Origin: Bacilli bacterium
GTDB lineage: Bacteria; Bacillota_I; Bacilli_A; RF39; UBA660
DNA: 64,000 bases
Assembly (NCBI GenBank): GCA_017541325.1
Contig: JAFXZI010000012.1
Span: 138,689 to 202,688 of the forward strand
Direction of reading: 5' to 3'
Shown: positions 42,527-50,994 of the stretch, piece after piece
How the letters are laid out: each line of letters opens with the position of its first letter
Numbering within the stretch: position 1 is the stretch's first letter
Translations under genes and position numbers: made by a program
The notes under the pieces: model-generated
Told to the model about the DNA's origin: nothing
The model's database searches: none
The model's input: only the letters and a program-made list of their open reading frames with translations

Positions 42527-42548
42527 AAAAAGACTAGATTATTCCATC
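42527..42548 (-). terminator. Eroded GACTAG-type terminator
   Basis: AAAAAGACTAG is present as in the other GACTAG hairpins, but the matching CTAGTC arm is missing, so the stem cannot form. I regard it as a decayed terminator of the DUF2225 gene. Confidence 0.35.
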
Positions 42549-43208
42549 CTACTCATTTTTATTAACAAATTCACCTGCATTATGTCTTTTAGTATCACCA
42601 TTAGATATTAATTGTCTTTCTGCATTTATAATTTTCTTTTTAAATATATCTTCTTCATCAAATTTTGTTTCATCTTTATACAATTCTTCAAGCATTCTTA
42701 ATAATAAACTAGCTTGATCTAATCCACCATTCATCCTACATATATCAACTGCTTGAAGAATATCATCAATATATTTACTAAATATATTATTAAAATATAT
42801 ATTCATTGCTTCACCTTGATATTTTTTTATGTCTTCTTCATTTTCACATAACCATGATGCAGCTAAAAAGTTCTTATACGCTTCGTAATAATCTAAATTA
42901 TCCTTATATTGTTGAGCTACAATTAATACTCTTCTTAATCTATCATTTTCTATAGATTTCAATTCTTTAAAATCATCAGATGAATTCCATAACTCAAGAT
43001 TGTTATAAAATCTTTTTTCTATAGTATTACTAATGTCATAATTACAATAATGACAATTTGGACATTCTTGTATTCCAATTCCTATATTATCTGTTGCTGG
43101 TTTTAAATCTAAATCTGGATAACCAAAATTGTGACTTGATAATATTTCAGAATATTGATTAACTTCTCCACAAACAGCACATTTTTTTTCTTGATTAATA
43201 ATTTTCAT
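42549..43208 (-). CDS. DUF2225 family protein
   Basis: 219 residues from the ATG at 43208 (AAAGGA eight bases before; an earlier ATG abuts the SD). Cysteines in KCAVCGE at about residue 10 and in CPNCHYC at about 50 form the metal-site pattern of the DUF2225 family, followed by a helical region with TPR-like rhythm (DYYEAYKNFLAASWLCENE). The function of the family is unknown. Confidence 0.8.
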   Translation of the reverse strand: MKIINQEKKCAVCGEVNQYSEILSSHNFGYPDLDLKPATDNIGIGIQECPNCHYCNYDISNTIEKRFYNNLELWNSSDDFKELKSIENDRLRRVLIVAQQYKDNLDYYEAYKNFLAASWLCENEEDIKKYQGEAMNIYFNNIFSKYIDDILQAVDICRMNGGLDQASLLLRMLEELYKDETKFDEEDIFKKKIINAERQLISNGDTKRHNAGEFVNKNE

Positions 43209-43238
43209 TTCTATCATCCTTTACGATAAAAGTATATC

Positions 43239-43266
43239 AAAAAAAGACTAGATCCTTCTAGTCCTT
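43239..43266 (-). terminator. Terminator of the NPNTG surface protein gene
   Basis: Stem GACTAGA / TCTAGTC (43246-43252, 43257-43263) with a minus-strand T-run. Confidence 0.85.
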
Positions 43267-43268
43267 TT

Positions 43269-45329
43269 CTAACTAATATAAGATTTTTTTCTAGTTACAA
43301 GTAAGTATGAAATAACACCTGCTGCTAGAATTCCTGATATTATATACATATAATCATTTCCTGTATTAGGGTTATCAATATCAGGATAAGTTAATACTTC
43401 ACATAAAGATGACTCTATAACAATTTCACTACGTACTGTTATTTCTTTATCAACATATTCATAAGCCATAAACTTAGATGCTTCATTTTGATTTGGATTA
43501 GCTATATAGTTGTTATTTTGATCTAATGTTAAATATTGTGTATTATTATCAGGTTCGTCTAATAAACTATATGTACCAATATAAAATCTATTGTATTCAT
43601 CATTTTTAACAGGAGTAATTAATACTCTATTAGTATTTAATTCATTACTATTAACCCATCCATTATTACCAGAACGTTTATATATCCAGTTGATATTATC
43701 ACCATTAATATATGCAGTTAAGGTTAATTTTTTATCTTCTGATTCGTTAGTAAACATTAAATAGTTTTTATAAGAATTATAATCTTCATCATCAGTTGGT
43801 ACACTTGATGCAGTCCATTTAGTATTAGTAGCAGGAGCATCTTTCAATGTATAAAATGATTTATTTCCATCAACAATATTATATTCAGTTTCAATAGCGG
43901 CTGCTTTTGATTGGACATTTCCAAGCAAATACATATATTTACTTGCACGATTTATGTCTTGATATAAATTCTCAGTAACAAATACATAAGTATGTCCAGC
44001 TTTTATATCTGTTGGTGATATTTGCATCCATTTCTTTATTGTTTCTTTTTTATAATTAATATCTTTAGATGCAATATCATAATATTTACCAGCTATAAGT
44101 GCTTTTACTTCATAATTTATTTCTTTTAAAGTACCATCTGCAAAAATAGGTAAATCTTCATAAACATAATTAAATCCATTTTTATTATTTAGAGTTATTT
44201 GTCCATCTGTAACTTTTTTACCATCTGCAAACAATTGAAGTGTTATACCTTCTTCTTTTTTTGATTCACAACCATCACATTTAAAATTAATACTAATATT
44301 TCTTTTATATTTACTATCTTTATCAATTACTACTTCATCATCTGGCATAGGACACATTGATTCTTCAATAGTAACTGCTTCACCTACTTCTACATAAGTA
44401 TCTATATATTCATATGCTTTAAATTGAGCTGCTCTATCAATATTATTACCTGCTTGATATTGATTTTGACCACTTAAAGTAATATATTGTGGTGCATTAT
44501 TAGGTTGATCTAATAAACTATAAGTTCCTATATAGAATCTTCCTTTAGAAAGAGGTACTGGAGTTAATGTTACTCTATTTGTATTTAATTCATTATCATT
44601 AACCCATCCACTCTTACTAGAACGTTTATAAATCCAATTAACATTGTCTCCATTAAGATATGCAGTTAATGTTAATTTTTTATTTTCTTCGTTTGTAAAC
44701 ATAAAGTAGTCTTTATATTCATTATAATTTGGATCAGTTGTTGGAACTTTAGATGCTACCCATTTAGTATTCTCTATTGGTTCTCCATCTATTATGTAAT
44801 ATGATTGTATTCCATTAATAATATTGTATTCAGGAAGAACTGCAGCTCCTTTAGCAGTTACATCTCCTCTTAAATAAATTACTTTACTAAAACCATTTTG
44901 TTCATAATTCCAATTATCCGTTGTAAATACATAAGTATGTCCATCTTGAATATTCTCTGGAAGTACTTGGGCCCATTTTTGAATTCTTTCTGTTAAATGA
45001 GTTTGGTGTTTTGGATTTAGTAATCTATAATTACCATTTTCTAAGACTTTAACACTATATTTTATTTCATCAGGGGATTCTGGACCAAATATTAATAAAT
45101 CTTCATATGTATGAGTATAGTTATTAGATTTATTTAAAACAACTGGATCTCCTTCGATAACTCCGTCTTTAAATAGTTGGATAGTTATATCTTTTCCAAC
45201 TTGATCATCACATCCATTATGATTAAAAGATATAGTTATATCTTTATAATAATCACTTGATGCATAAACAGGAGTGCAAAAACAGAAAATTAGAAAAAAT
45301 AATATTAAAACATTACGTATTTTTTTCAT
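43269..45329 (-). CDS. Wall-sorted surface protein with two tandem modules and NPNTG signal
   Basis: 686 residues: signal peptide to VYAS (about 24), then two copies of a roughly 315-residue module. Each copy has a CnaB-like first half (ITISFNHNGCDDQ.../ISINFKCDGCESK..., THTYEDLLIF/NYVYEDLPIF) and a conserved second half (GHTYVF, LTLTAYLNGDNVNWIYKRS, GWVN-NELNTNRV, RFYIGTYSLLDQP). The C-terminus has NPNTG, a hydrophobic helix and a RKKS tail. The second half is a module I cannot name. Probably an adhesin or pilin-like protein and a substrate of the sortase at 30654. Confidence 0.8.
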   Translation of the reverse strand: MKKIRNVLILFFLIFCFCTPVYASSDYYKDITISFNHNGCDDQVGKDITIQLFKDGVIEGDPVVLNKSNNYTHTYEDLLIFGPESPDEIKYSVKVLENGNYRLLNPKHQTHLTERIQKWAQVLPENIQDGHTYVFTTDNWNYEQNGFSKVIYLRGDVTAKGAAVLPEYNIINGIQSYYIIDGEPIENTKWVASKVPTTDPNYNEYKDYFMFTNEENKKLTLTAYLNGDNVNWIYKRSSKSGWVNDNELNTNRVTLTPVPLSKGRFYIGTYSLLDQPNNAPQYITLSGQNQYQAGNNIDRAAQFKAYEYIDTYVEVGEAVTIEESMCPMPDDEVVIDKDSKYKRNISINFKCDGCESKKEEGITLQLFADGKKVTDGQITLNNKNGFNYVYEDLPIFADGTLKEINYEVKALIAGKYYDIASKDINYKKETIKKWMQISPTDIKAGHTYVFVTENLYQDINRASKYMYLLGNVQSKAAAIETEYNIVDGNKSFYTLKDAPATNTKWTASSVPTDDEDYNSYKNYLMFTNESEDKKLTLTAYINGDNINWIYKRSGNNGWVNSNELNTNRVLITPVKNDEYNRFYIGTYSLLDEPDNNTQYLTLDQNNNYIANPNQNEASKFMAYEYVDKEITVRSEIVIESSLCEVLTYPDIDNPNTGNDYMYIISGILAAGVISYLLVTRKKSYIS

Positions 45330-45426
45330 ATACCCACTCTCCTATTTTAAGGATAACATTATCATTATTATTTATCAATATTTTCAATATATTAGATACT
45401 ATGTTTACAAAAAAATAACATAAATG

Positions 45427-46380
45427 TTATCTTTCAAATCTTACAGTTATGTTACCATTACCTAAATTAGGTAAATTATCTATATGTCCTATTTTAGTAT
45501 AACTATATGATGTATCAAAAGACTTATAAAAAATAACTAAGCAATTATTACCATATAGCATTACATCACCAGCATTAATTCTTTTTGGATTTGATGCATT
45601 TGTTGGTAATGTATTATCTAAATAAATATATTTTTCATTACCATTTAATTCACTCATAGTAAATTCTTTAGGTAATAAATTAACAAAACTCTTTGCAGTT
45701 TCATTATCTTCTAATACTATTTTATATTCTTTTTTATTTATTATTGTTTTCACAGAATTAATCACCTCTTTAGAGTCATTAGATATATTTATATTCTCAT
45801 TTATAAATGATTTTATCTCTTCATCACTAGCACTTCCTGAAAATCTTTTACCATCTTTAATAATTAAATCCGATTTATAATTTCTTAAATCATTAACACT
45901 ATTTTTTATATCACTACTTCCTGATGTACAAAAAGGAATAATAGTTTTACCTGTAAAATCATATTTATCTAATAGAGTTAAAATAATTTTAGGATTAGTT
46001 CCCCACCAAATAGGATATCCTAAAAAAATAGTATCATATTTACTTATATCAATATCATTTTTTATTTCAGGTCTTGCATTATCATCATTTTGTTCTCTAT
46101 TAGCACGACAATCATTATTATAATCTAAATCTTCTTTTTTATATTCTTCTTTTGGAATTATTTCAATAATATCACTATTGGATTCTTTCGCTATTTTATT
46201 AGCTATGATTTTAGTTGTTCCAGTAGCTGAAAAATATAAAACAACAGAATTATTACTTGTTACTATTTCATTGTTTTCTTTTTTATTTTCTGCTTCTTTA
46301 TTATCTTTTTTATTATTACCACATCCAGTAATAGAAATAACTAAAACTAAAGATAAAAGACATATTAATACTTTTTTCAT
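45427..46380 (-). CDS. Flavodoxin-like lipoprotein fused to a cyclophilin-like domain
   Basis: 317 residues from the ATG at 46380. Lipobox ISITGC (Cys at about 19), an Asn/Lys/Glu linker, then a flavodoxin-type domain (VVLYFSATGTTKIIA P-loop for FMN; YPIWWGTNP). The C-terminal third (YKIVLEDNETAKSFVNLLPKEFTMSEL...) is a cyclophilin-like beta-barrel as found fused to such flavodoxins. It is expected outside the membrane, where FMN proteins are less common. It starts 1 bp after the cytosolic flavodoxin and is coupled to it. Confidence 0.85.
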   Translation of the reverse strand: MKKVLICLLSLVLVISITGCGNNKKDNKEAENKKENNEIVTSNNSVVLYFSATGTTKIIANKIAKESNSDIIEIIPKEEYKKEDLDYNNDCRANREQNDDNARPEIKNDIDISKYDTIFLGYPIWWGTNPKIILTLLDKYDFTGKTIIPFCTSGSSDIKNSVNDLRNYKSDLIIKDGKRFSGSASDEEIKSFINENINISNDSKEVINSVKTIINKKEYKIVLEDNETAKSFVNLLPKEFTMSELNGNEKYIYLDNTLPTNASNPKRINAGDVMLYGNNCLVIFYKSFDTSYSYTKIGHIDNLPNLGNGNITVRFER

Positions 46381-46381
46381 A

Positions 46382-46879
46382 TTAACCAACCCACTCTTCT
46401 ATTTTAGATTTAGAATTTTTTGCATCAGATCCTTTAATAGCAATTGCATCATTAAGTACATTGGCAGAAGGACAAATTCTTTTTATATCACTTACAATAC
46501 TTCCTAGTCCTGATCCTTCATGAGTTGTTACAATTCTTATAGTTTTACCAGTAAAATCTAAATCTTTTATTGCTGTTTCTATTTCTGGTGCATATGTACC
46601 CCAATATATTGGACTCATAATATATATAACTTCATAACTAGATATATCATTTAATTTTTCTTTTATAGGAGCATTACCAACTCTTTCTTTAGCTTCTTCA
46701 ATACATGTTTTATAATCTTTTGCATAAGGAACTAATGGTTCTACTTTAAATATATCTCCATGTGTTATATCTCTAACAAATTCTGCAATGTATTCTGTAT
46801 TACCTTTTTCTATATATCCAACTGAATAATTTTCATCAGCTCTACTAAAATAAATAATTAAACTTTTTTTATCTTTCAT
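46382..46879 (-). CDS. Flavodoxin
   Basis: 165 residues with an FMN-binding N-terminal loop (IIYFSRADENYSVGY), a second loop SPIYWGTYAP near 84 and the EGSGLGSIVSDIK third segment, the long-chain flavodoxin type (PF12682). It carries electrons in redox reactions or acts as a quinone reductase. Operon head for the lipoprotein flavodoxin. AGGAG precedes the ATG and an extended -10 (TGTTATAAT) lies upstream at about 46902-46912. Confidence 0.85.
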   Translation of the reverse strand: MKDKKSLIIYFSRADENYSVGYIEKGNTEYIAEFVRDITHGDIFKVEPLVPYAKDYKTCIEEAKERVGNAPIKEKLNDISSYEVIYIMSPIYWGTYAPEIETAIKDLDFTGKTIRIVTTHEGSGLGSIVSDIKRICPSANVLNDAIAIKGSDAKNSKSKIEEWVG

Positions 46880-46942
46880 AATGTCATCTCCTATATGAAT
46901 TATAACACAATAAAATTTTCCTCATAATAGGTCACTATAAAA

Positions 46943-46969
46943 TTGACATAGATTAATTATTATTATAAT
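46943..46969 (+). promoter_or_regulatory. Promoter of the gene at 46993
   Basis: TTGACA (46943-46948) and TATAAT (46964-46969), both perfect, but with a short 15-bp spacer. Confidence 0.6.
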
Positions 46970-46992
46970 CTAACTTATAGGGAGGTTTATAT

Positions 46993-47376
46993 ATGGAAAC
47001 ACAAATAGATCTAGAAGTTCTTTTAGCAAGATTAGTATATATAAAACCAGAAGGTGTTACATATAATGATGTTGTCGATTTTAAAGACAAAGCAATCAAG
47101 GCTTTAAGAGAAAATGGGGTTCATGTCGTTTTCTATGGAGTTTCAAAAAATGCACTAGAAGAGACTGTAAAAGATTATCCAGATCAATTTTTTATGACAT
47201 CTTTTCCAAAAAACACTTACTATGGATATATACCATTCTCTAGTAGTGAATATAATCAACATTATTTTGATAGTAGAATTAGTAAAACAACTGCTAAAAT
47301 ATTGGATGATGTTACAGAAGAATATAAACAAGAACATGAAAAAGGAAGAGCTAAAATAATAGAATATCAAAATTAA
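46993..47376 (+). CDS. Hypothetical protein (127 aa)
   Basis: Unrecognised. Well-formed unit: promoter, AGGGAGG site eight bases before ATG, and a strong shared terminator. A cytosolic alpha/beta protein with LLARLVYIKPEGVTY near the start, VVFYGVSKNALEETV in the middle and a charged helical C-terminus. Convergent to the CYTH gene. Confidence 0.6.
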   Translation: METQIDLEVLLARLVYIKPEGVTYNDVVDFKDKAIKALRENGVHVVFYGVSKNALEETVKDYPDQFFMTSFPKNTYYGYIPFSSSEYNQHYFDSRISKTTAKILDDVTEEYKQEHEKGRAKIIEYQN

Positions 47377-47402
47377 AAAGACTAGATTTCTCTAGTCTTT
47401 TT
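47375..47402. terminator. Bidirectional terminator, GACTAG type
   Basis: Ten-bp stem AAAGACTAGA / TCTAGTCTTT (47377-47386, 47391-47400) between convergent genes with runs of A and T outside. Confidence 0.92.
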
Positions 47403-47886
47403 TTATTATAAAAAACTCACTATATTTTTCCTTTAATTCTTGATAAATTGCATCAATTATATCTTTTTCTCCTTCAAAAGAAACGACTAGTGATACTTCT
47501 GGTGATATATATTCATCTATTTCAAACTTAATATTATTCTTTTCATATACATGTCTTTTTCTTACTAATTCAACCGACTTTTTATAGTTTAAAAAATCAA
47601 TAATTGAATTAACTGCTTCATCATCTTCATATGTAATGGGAAGAGATTCTTTTCTTTCTATAAAAGGATTATCAGATAAATTATCTTGTTTAAAGTCTAG
47701 TTCTTTAATTACTTTATTATTACTCTTATTTATAGTTAATCTAAGCATTGTATTATCATCTTTTTTATAAATTGTTCTTACTTGTTCTATCGTTTCAATT
47801 AATCCATATTTATTATCTTCACAATAATTAAAGAATGGTTTTAAATCACTTACTTTTAAACAATATTCTTTTTCTACATTACTCAC
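47392..47886 (-). CDS. CYTH-domain protein (triphosphate tunnel metalloenzyme family)
   Basis: 164 residues starting at GTG (AAGGAG seven bases upstream). The N-terminal VEKEYCLK gives the ExE motif of CYTH proteins, with LRLTI, LVRKRHVYEKNNIKFEIDEY and a C-terminal helix as expected for the beta-tunnel fold. Family members hydrolyse tripolyphosphate or thiamine triphosphate, or make cAMP; the activity here is undecided. SD and gap (12 bp) link it to the DUF3592 gene. Confidence 0.75.
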   Translation of the reverse strand: MSNVEKEYCLKVSDLKPFFNYCEDNKYGLIETIEQVRTIYKKDDNTMLRLTINKSNNKVIKELDFKQDNLSDNPFIERKESLPITYEDDEAVNSIIDFLNYKKSVELVRKRHVYEKNNIKFEIDEYISPEVSLVVSFEGEKDIIDAIYQELKEKYSEFFIIKKD

Positions 47887-47898
47887 ACTTATCTCCTT

Positions 47899-48405
47899 TT
47901 ATTTTGTTCTATTTACAGAAAAACTCATCTTACTTAATAACTTCTTATTAAAGAATAGTATTACTAATAATATTACAACTCCTATTTTTACAAAGAACCA
48001 AATAAAACCATTTTTCCCCATTGTTGATCCTTCTTCAAAAAATTCTTGAGGATTATTTTCATCATATTTTATTTTTATTTCAGACTCTGGTACCTCATCT
48101 TTTACAATGGTTATAGTAATATCTTGTTTCTCTCCTTTTTTATCTTCGAATGTATATATATAATCAATAAAATCTTCACTTTCTTGTTCTTCTTTTTTAT
48201 CAACATAAGTTGCAGTAGTATCAATATAGTCTTTTGCTTTAATTGTTTGCTTAATTATCATTGAATCAATACCAATTAATACTAATAAAACAATTATAAT
48301 AATTCCTATTACTATTCTATTTATAATTATTTTAACTTTATCTAATATTTGATTTGCTTTCTCAACAGTTTCCATTACCTTTTCTTCAGTTATTTCATTA
48401 TTCAT
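47899..48405 (-). CDS. DUF3592-like membrane protein
   Basis: 168 residues with two membrane helices (about 32-50 and 135-155) flanking an extracytoplasmic beta domain (YIDTTATYVDKKEE...YIYTFEDKKGE...IKIKYDENNPQEFF). The YDxNNP end of this domain is the DUF3592 signature. The N-terminus is a cytosolic coiled-coil-like helix. Function unknown. Operon with the CYTH gene. Confidence 0.75.
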   Translation of the reverse strand: MNNEITEEKVMETVEKANQILDKVKIIINRIVIGIIIIVLLVLIGIDSMIIKQTIKAKDYIDTTATYVDKKEEQESEDFIDYIYTFEDKKGEKQDITITIVKDEVPESEIKIKYDENNPQEFFEEGSTMGKNGFIWFFVKIGVVILLVILFFNKKLLSKMSFSVNRTK

Positions 48406-48429
48406 ATTATCACCTAATTTATTATATTT

Positions 48430-48936
48430 TTATTTATATTCTACTATTTCATTAATAGATTTTCTTATACTATGTAATGGATTAACTGGACAATCATCTG
48501 TTTTATATCCTAAAGGAAGTAAGCAGACAGGAGTATATTCTTTTGGAATACTTAATTCTTCTCTTAATATTTCTTCATCAAAAGATTCTACCCAAATATT
48601 ATCTACTCCAATATTAGTAGCTTCTAACATCATATGTGTTGTAACTATTGAAGAATCCATTTCATAAGTAGAATAATCACCTTTATGATATGCTTCTTCT
48701 TTATTACCACATATAACTAGTACTATAGGAGCATTATATCTACATCTTGATGCTTTATCTATTCTATTTAATCCATCATCACTTTGAACAACATATATTT
48801 TAATAGGTTGATTGTTTTTTGCAGTAGGTGCTAATCTTCCTGCTTCTAATATATTATCTAACTTTTCTTTTTCTAACTTTTTATCACTGAATTTTCTAGT
48901 AGATGTTCTTTCTCTAATAATATTGTTAAATTCCAT
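48430..48936 (-). CDS. Nitroreductase family FMN oxidoreductase
   Basis: 168 residues from the ATG at 48936 (GGGATGAT upstream; the ATG at 48945 lies in the preceding gene). RTSTRKFSDKKL near 10, APTAKNNQPIK near 38 and the middle DSSIVTTHMMLEATNIGVDNIWVESFDEE region are standard for small nitroreductases, which reduce flavin-linked substrates with NAD(P)H. It overlaps no gene and follows the monooxygenase by 1 bp. Confidence 0.9.
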   Translation of the reverse strand: MEFNNIIRERTSTRKFSDKKLEKEKLDNILEAGRLAPTAKNNQPIKIYVVQSDDGLNRIDKASRCRYNAPIVLVICGNKEEAYHKGDYSTYEMDSSIVTTHMMLEATNIGVDNIWVESFDEEILREELSIPKEYTPVCLLPLGYKTDDCPVNPLHSIRKSINEIVEYK

Positions 48937-48937
48937 A

Positions 48938-49234
48938 TTAATCATCCCAATCTTTATATTTTTCTACTCTCATTTTTAAATGATATTTTTCCCTTAATTC
49001 TGCAATTTCTCTCATCATAGGAGATTTATGATGTATATTTAATGCTTCTTCATCTTTCCATTTGTCTATTAATAAAATCGTCTCAGTATCATCTAGTGGA
49101 AAGAAATAATCATATCTAAGATTTCCTTTTTCTTTTCTTATTTTTTCAACTAATCCACTAGAAACCATTTCATCAATAAAATTTCTAGCAGAACCATTTT
49201 CACCTTTATAATAAATGTTAATAGTAAGACTCAC
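48938..49234 (-). CDS. Antibiotic biosynthesis monooxygenase (ABM) domain protein
   Basis: 98 residues from the GTG at 49234 (GGAG nine bases upstream). INIYYKGENGSARNFIDEMVSSGLVEKIRKE, the YDYFFPLDDTETILLIDKWKDEEALNIHHKSP core and the MREIAELREK end match YgiN-like ABM (PF03992) proteins, dimeric ferredoxin-fold enzymes or quinol monooxygenases. Coupled with the nitroreductase, which suggests small redox or quinone chemistry. Confidence 0.85.
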   Translation of the reverse strand: MSLTINIYYKGENGSARNFIDEMVSSGLVEKIRKEKGNLRYDYFFPLDDTETILLIDKWKDEEALNIHHKSPMMREIAELREKYHLKMRVEKYKDWDD

Positions 49235-49261
49235 TTTATCATTCTCCACAATTATTATAAC

Positions 49262-49289
49262 AAAAAAAGACTAGATATCTCTAGTCTTT
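49262..49289 (-). terminator. Terminator of the beta-helix gene, GACTAG type
   Basis: Stem GACTAGA / TCTAGTC (49269-49275, 49280-49286) after the beta-helix gene, T-run on the minus strand. Confidence 0.85.
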
Positions 49290-49296
49290 GTAGTTT

Positions 49297-50634
49297 CTAT
49301 TTTTTAAATTCTTTACCTCCTACATATAATTTATATCCATTCAAATTAATATTACTATTAGTTGAATCTGCATTAGTTAACGTTTTTAAATAAGTATCTC
49401 CTGTTAATGTAATTGTACTTGTTTTATCTAAAGTTAATGATACTTCTCCTTCGTTACTATTATTTATTGCACCAATGAAGGAAGAACCATTAGATAATTT
49501 TATTGTTAATTTAGATATTTCATCTACAACAATATCTCCTTCTGCTTCTTGATTAGTTAAATTAAGAGTAACTGTTCCACCGTTACTTCCAGAATTTCCC
49601 CAAGAATCTTTTTGAATTCTTAAAAATTTTCCAGTAAAATCGTTATTTATAATTTTATTGTTTTCTAGATTGATTGTTGCAGTAGTATTAGTTACATAAA
49701 AACTATCACCCTTGTTTGTTATAATTGTAGAATTTTTAGAAGTGAATACCGCTTCTCCATCAGCAGCATCTCCACTCATAGATTGGTATAGGAAAATGTT
49801 TTTGTACGTTGTAGATTGTCCGTTTAATGTATTATTAGTATCAGTTAATTCTACATTTTCAAGAGTTACACTGTTTTTCCCTTCAATAACTACTCCTTCA
49901 GAAGCTGTTGCAGTTAAAGTTGCATTTTTTACAGTTATATTAGCAGTTGAATAAATAGTAGGTGATCCTTTTCCAGTTGTTTTATAAGTACCTTTATCTA
50001 CAGTAACAGTACCTCCTCCTCTGTCAGATCTAATAGCTGCACTACTAGTACCAGCTGTTGTAATAGTTAAATTTGTAGCATTCATGATTCCGCCACCTGT
50101 TGTCATTATTCCTCCAGAATTATCTTTACTAGTTGTAATTGTCGAATCAGAAATATTTACTGTTGTTCCATCATTTTGAGAATTATTAGTAGTTGCTGAT
50201 CCACCATAACTAAATACACCATTTGCTCCTGTTGCATCAGTTGTTATTTTGGCATTTTTAATAGTTATATTTGCACCATCTTTTGCAAGTATTGCAGAAT
50301 TAGTTCCATAAAAAGAAGTATTATCGCCTCCATCTGAATCTCCTGTTTTACTTACTGTTATATTTGATAAAGTTGAGTTTATATCACCAGATATTAAAAT
50401 AGCATTTTCATCACTATTTGTAGAGTTATATTCGCCATCATCAATATCTTCATCACTTGTTATTTCTTTAGATGCAGTATATGATGCTTTAGTATTATTC
50501 ATATTTTGTTGATTTCTATTATCATTATTAGTATTTGTTTTATTACCATTTATTATTAAATACCAAAGTACACTAAGTATAATAATTAGAACTAATATAA
50601 TAATTATATATGTTATGTTTTTCTTATCTTTCAT
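49297..50634 (-). CDS. Membrane-anchored right-handed beta-helix surface protein
   Basis: 445 residues: cytosolic MKDKK, membrane helix (about 7-30), Asn-rich linker, then an extracellular array of Thr/Asn/Ser-rich coils such as ANITIKNAKITTDATGANGV, TVNISDSTITTS and ANITVKNATLTA. The coil spacing fits a right-handed parallel beta-helix, as in carbohydrate-binding Cthe_2159-type proteins. No polysaccharide lyase residues are recognisable. It lies 14 bp after the small PPEMP protein and is cotranscribed with it from the operator at 50975-50991. Confidence 0.75.
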   Translation of the reverse strand: MKDKKNITYIIIILVLIIILSVLWYLIINGNKTNTNNDNRNQQNMNNTKASYTASKEITSDEDIDDGEYNSTNSDENAILISGDINSTLSNITVSKTGDSDGGDNTSFYGTNSAILAKDGANITIKNAKITTDATGANGVFSYGGSATTNNSQNDGTTVNISDSTITTSKDNSGGIMTTGGGIMNATNLTITTAGTSSAAIRSDRGGGTVTVDKGTYKTTGKGSPTIYSTANITVKNATLTATASEGVVIEGKNSVTLENVELTDTNNTLNGQSTTYKNIFLYQSMSGDAADGEAVFTSKNSTIITNKGDSFYVTNTTATINLENNKIINNDFTGKFLRIQKDSWGNSGSNGGTVTLNLTNQEAEGDIVVDEISKLTIKLSNGSSFIGAINNSNEGEVSLTLDKTSTITLTGDTYLKTLTNADSTNSNINLNGYKLYVGGKEFKK

Positions 50635-50648
50635 ATTTTTTCCTTTCC

Positions 50649-50876
50649 TTAACTATTATTACTATTTTGTTCATTATTATTGCTTGGCATTTCTGGTGGT
50701 TGTCCATTTTGATTGTTTTGACCATTTGGCATCTCTGGTGGAGTTCCTCCGTTCATTTGAGTAGGTTGATTATTATTACAACTATTTGAAGTTGTTGAAT
50801 AAACATAGAAAGCTCCTGTTGATATAACTGCTCCAACTAATACTCCTATAATAAAAACAATTATTTTATCTTTCAT
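50649..50876 (-). CDS. Small membrane protein with Pro/Glu/Met repeats (PPEMP)
   Basis: 75 residues: MKDKI start similar to its neighbour's MKDKK, one membrane helix (about 5-25), a single Cys and an outward-facing Asn/Gln/Pro-rich tail with PPEMPNGQNNQNGQPPEMP twice repeated. The tail looks flexible and may be a wall spacer or a regulator. GGAGG precedes the ATG. It is the first gene after the fourth TTTCAG operator. No known family. Confidence 0.6.
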   Translation of the reverse strand: MKDKIIVFIIGVLVGAVISTGAFYVYSTTSNSCNNNQPTQMNGGTPPEMPNGQNNQNGQPPEMPSNNNEQNSNNS

Positions 50877-50958
50877 ATTTTACCTCCATTCATTGTATAA
50901 TTATCTATCATTGTATTCTATTCTTTTATTTTATCATATATCATCTCCTTACATAATA

Positions 50959-50991
50959 ATCATATATTATTAACTTGAAATAAAACTGAAA
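50959..50991 (-). promoter_or_regulatory. CiaR-like box D and -10 of the PPEMP/beta-helix unit
   Basis: Minus strand: TTTCAG-TTTTA-TTTCAA (50991-50975), 10 bp, then TATGAT (50964-50959). Box halves are 11 bp apart and replace the -35 region. Confidence 0.8.
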
Positions 50992-50994
50992 TTA

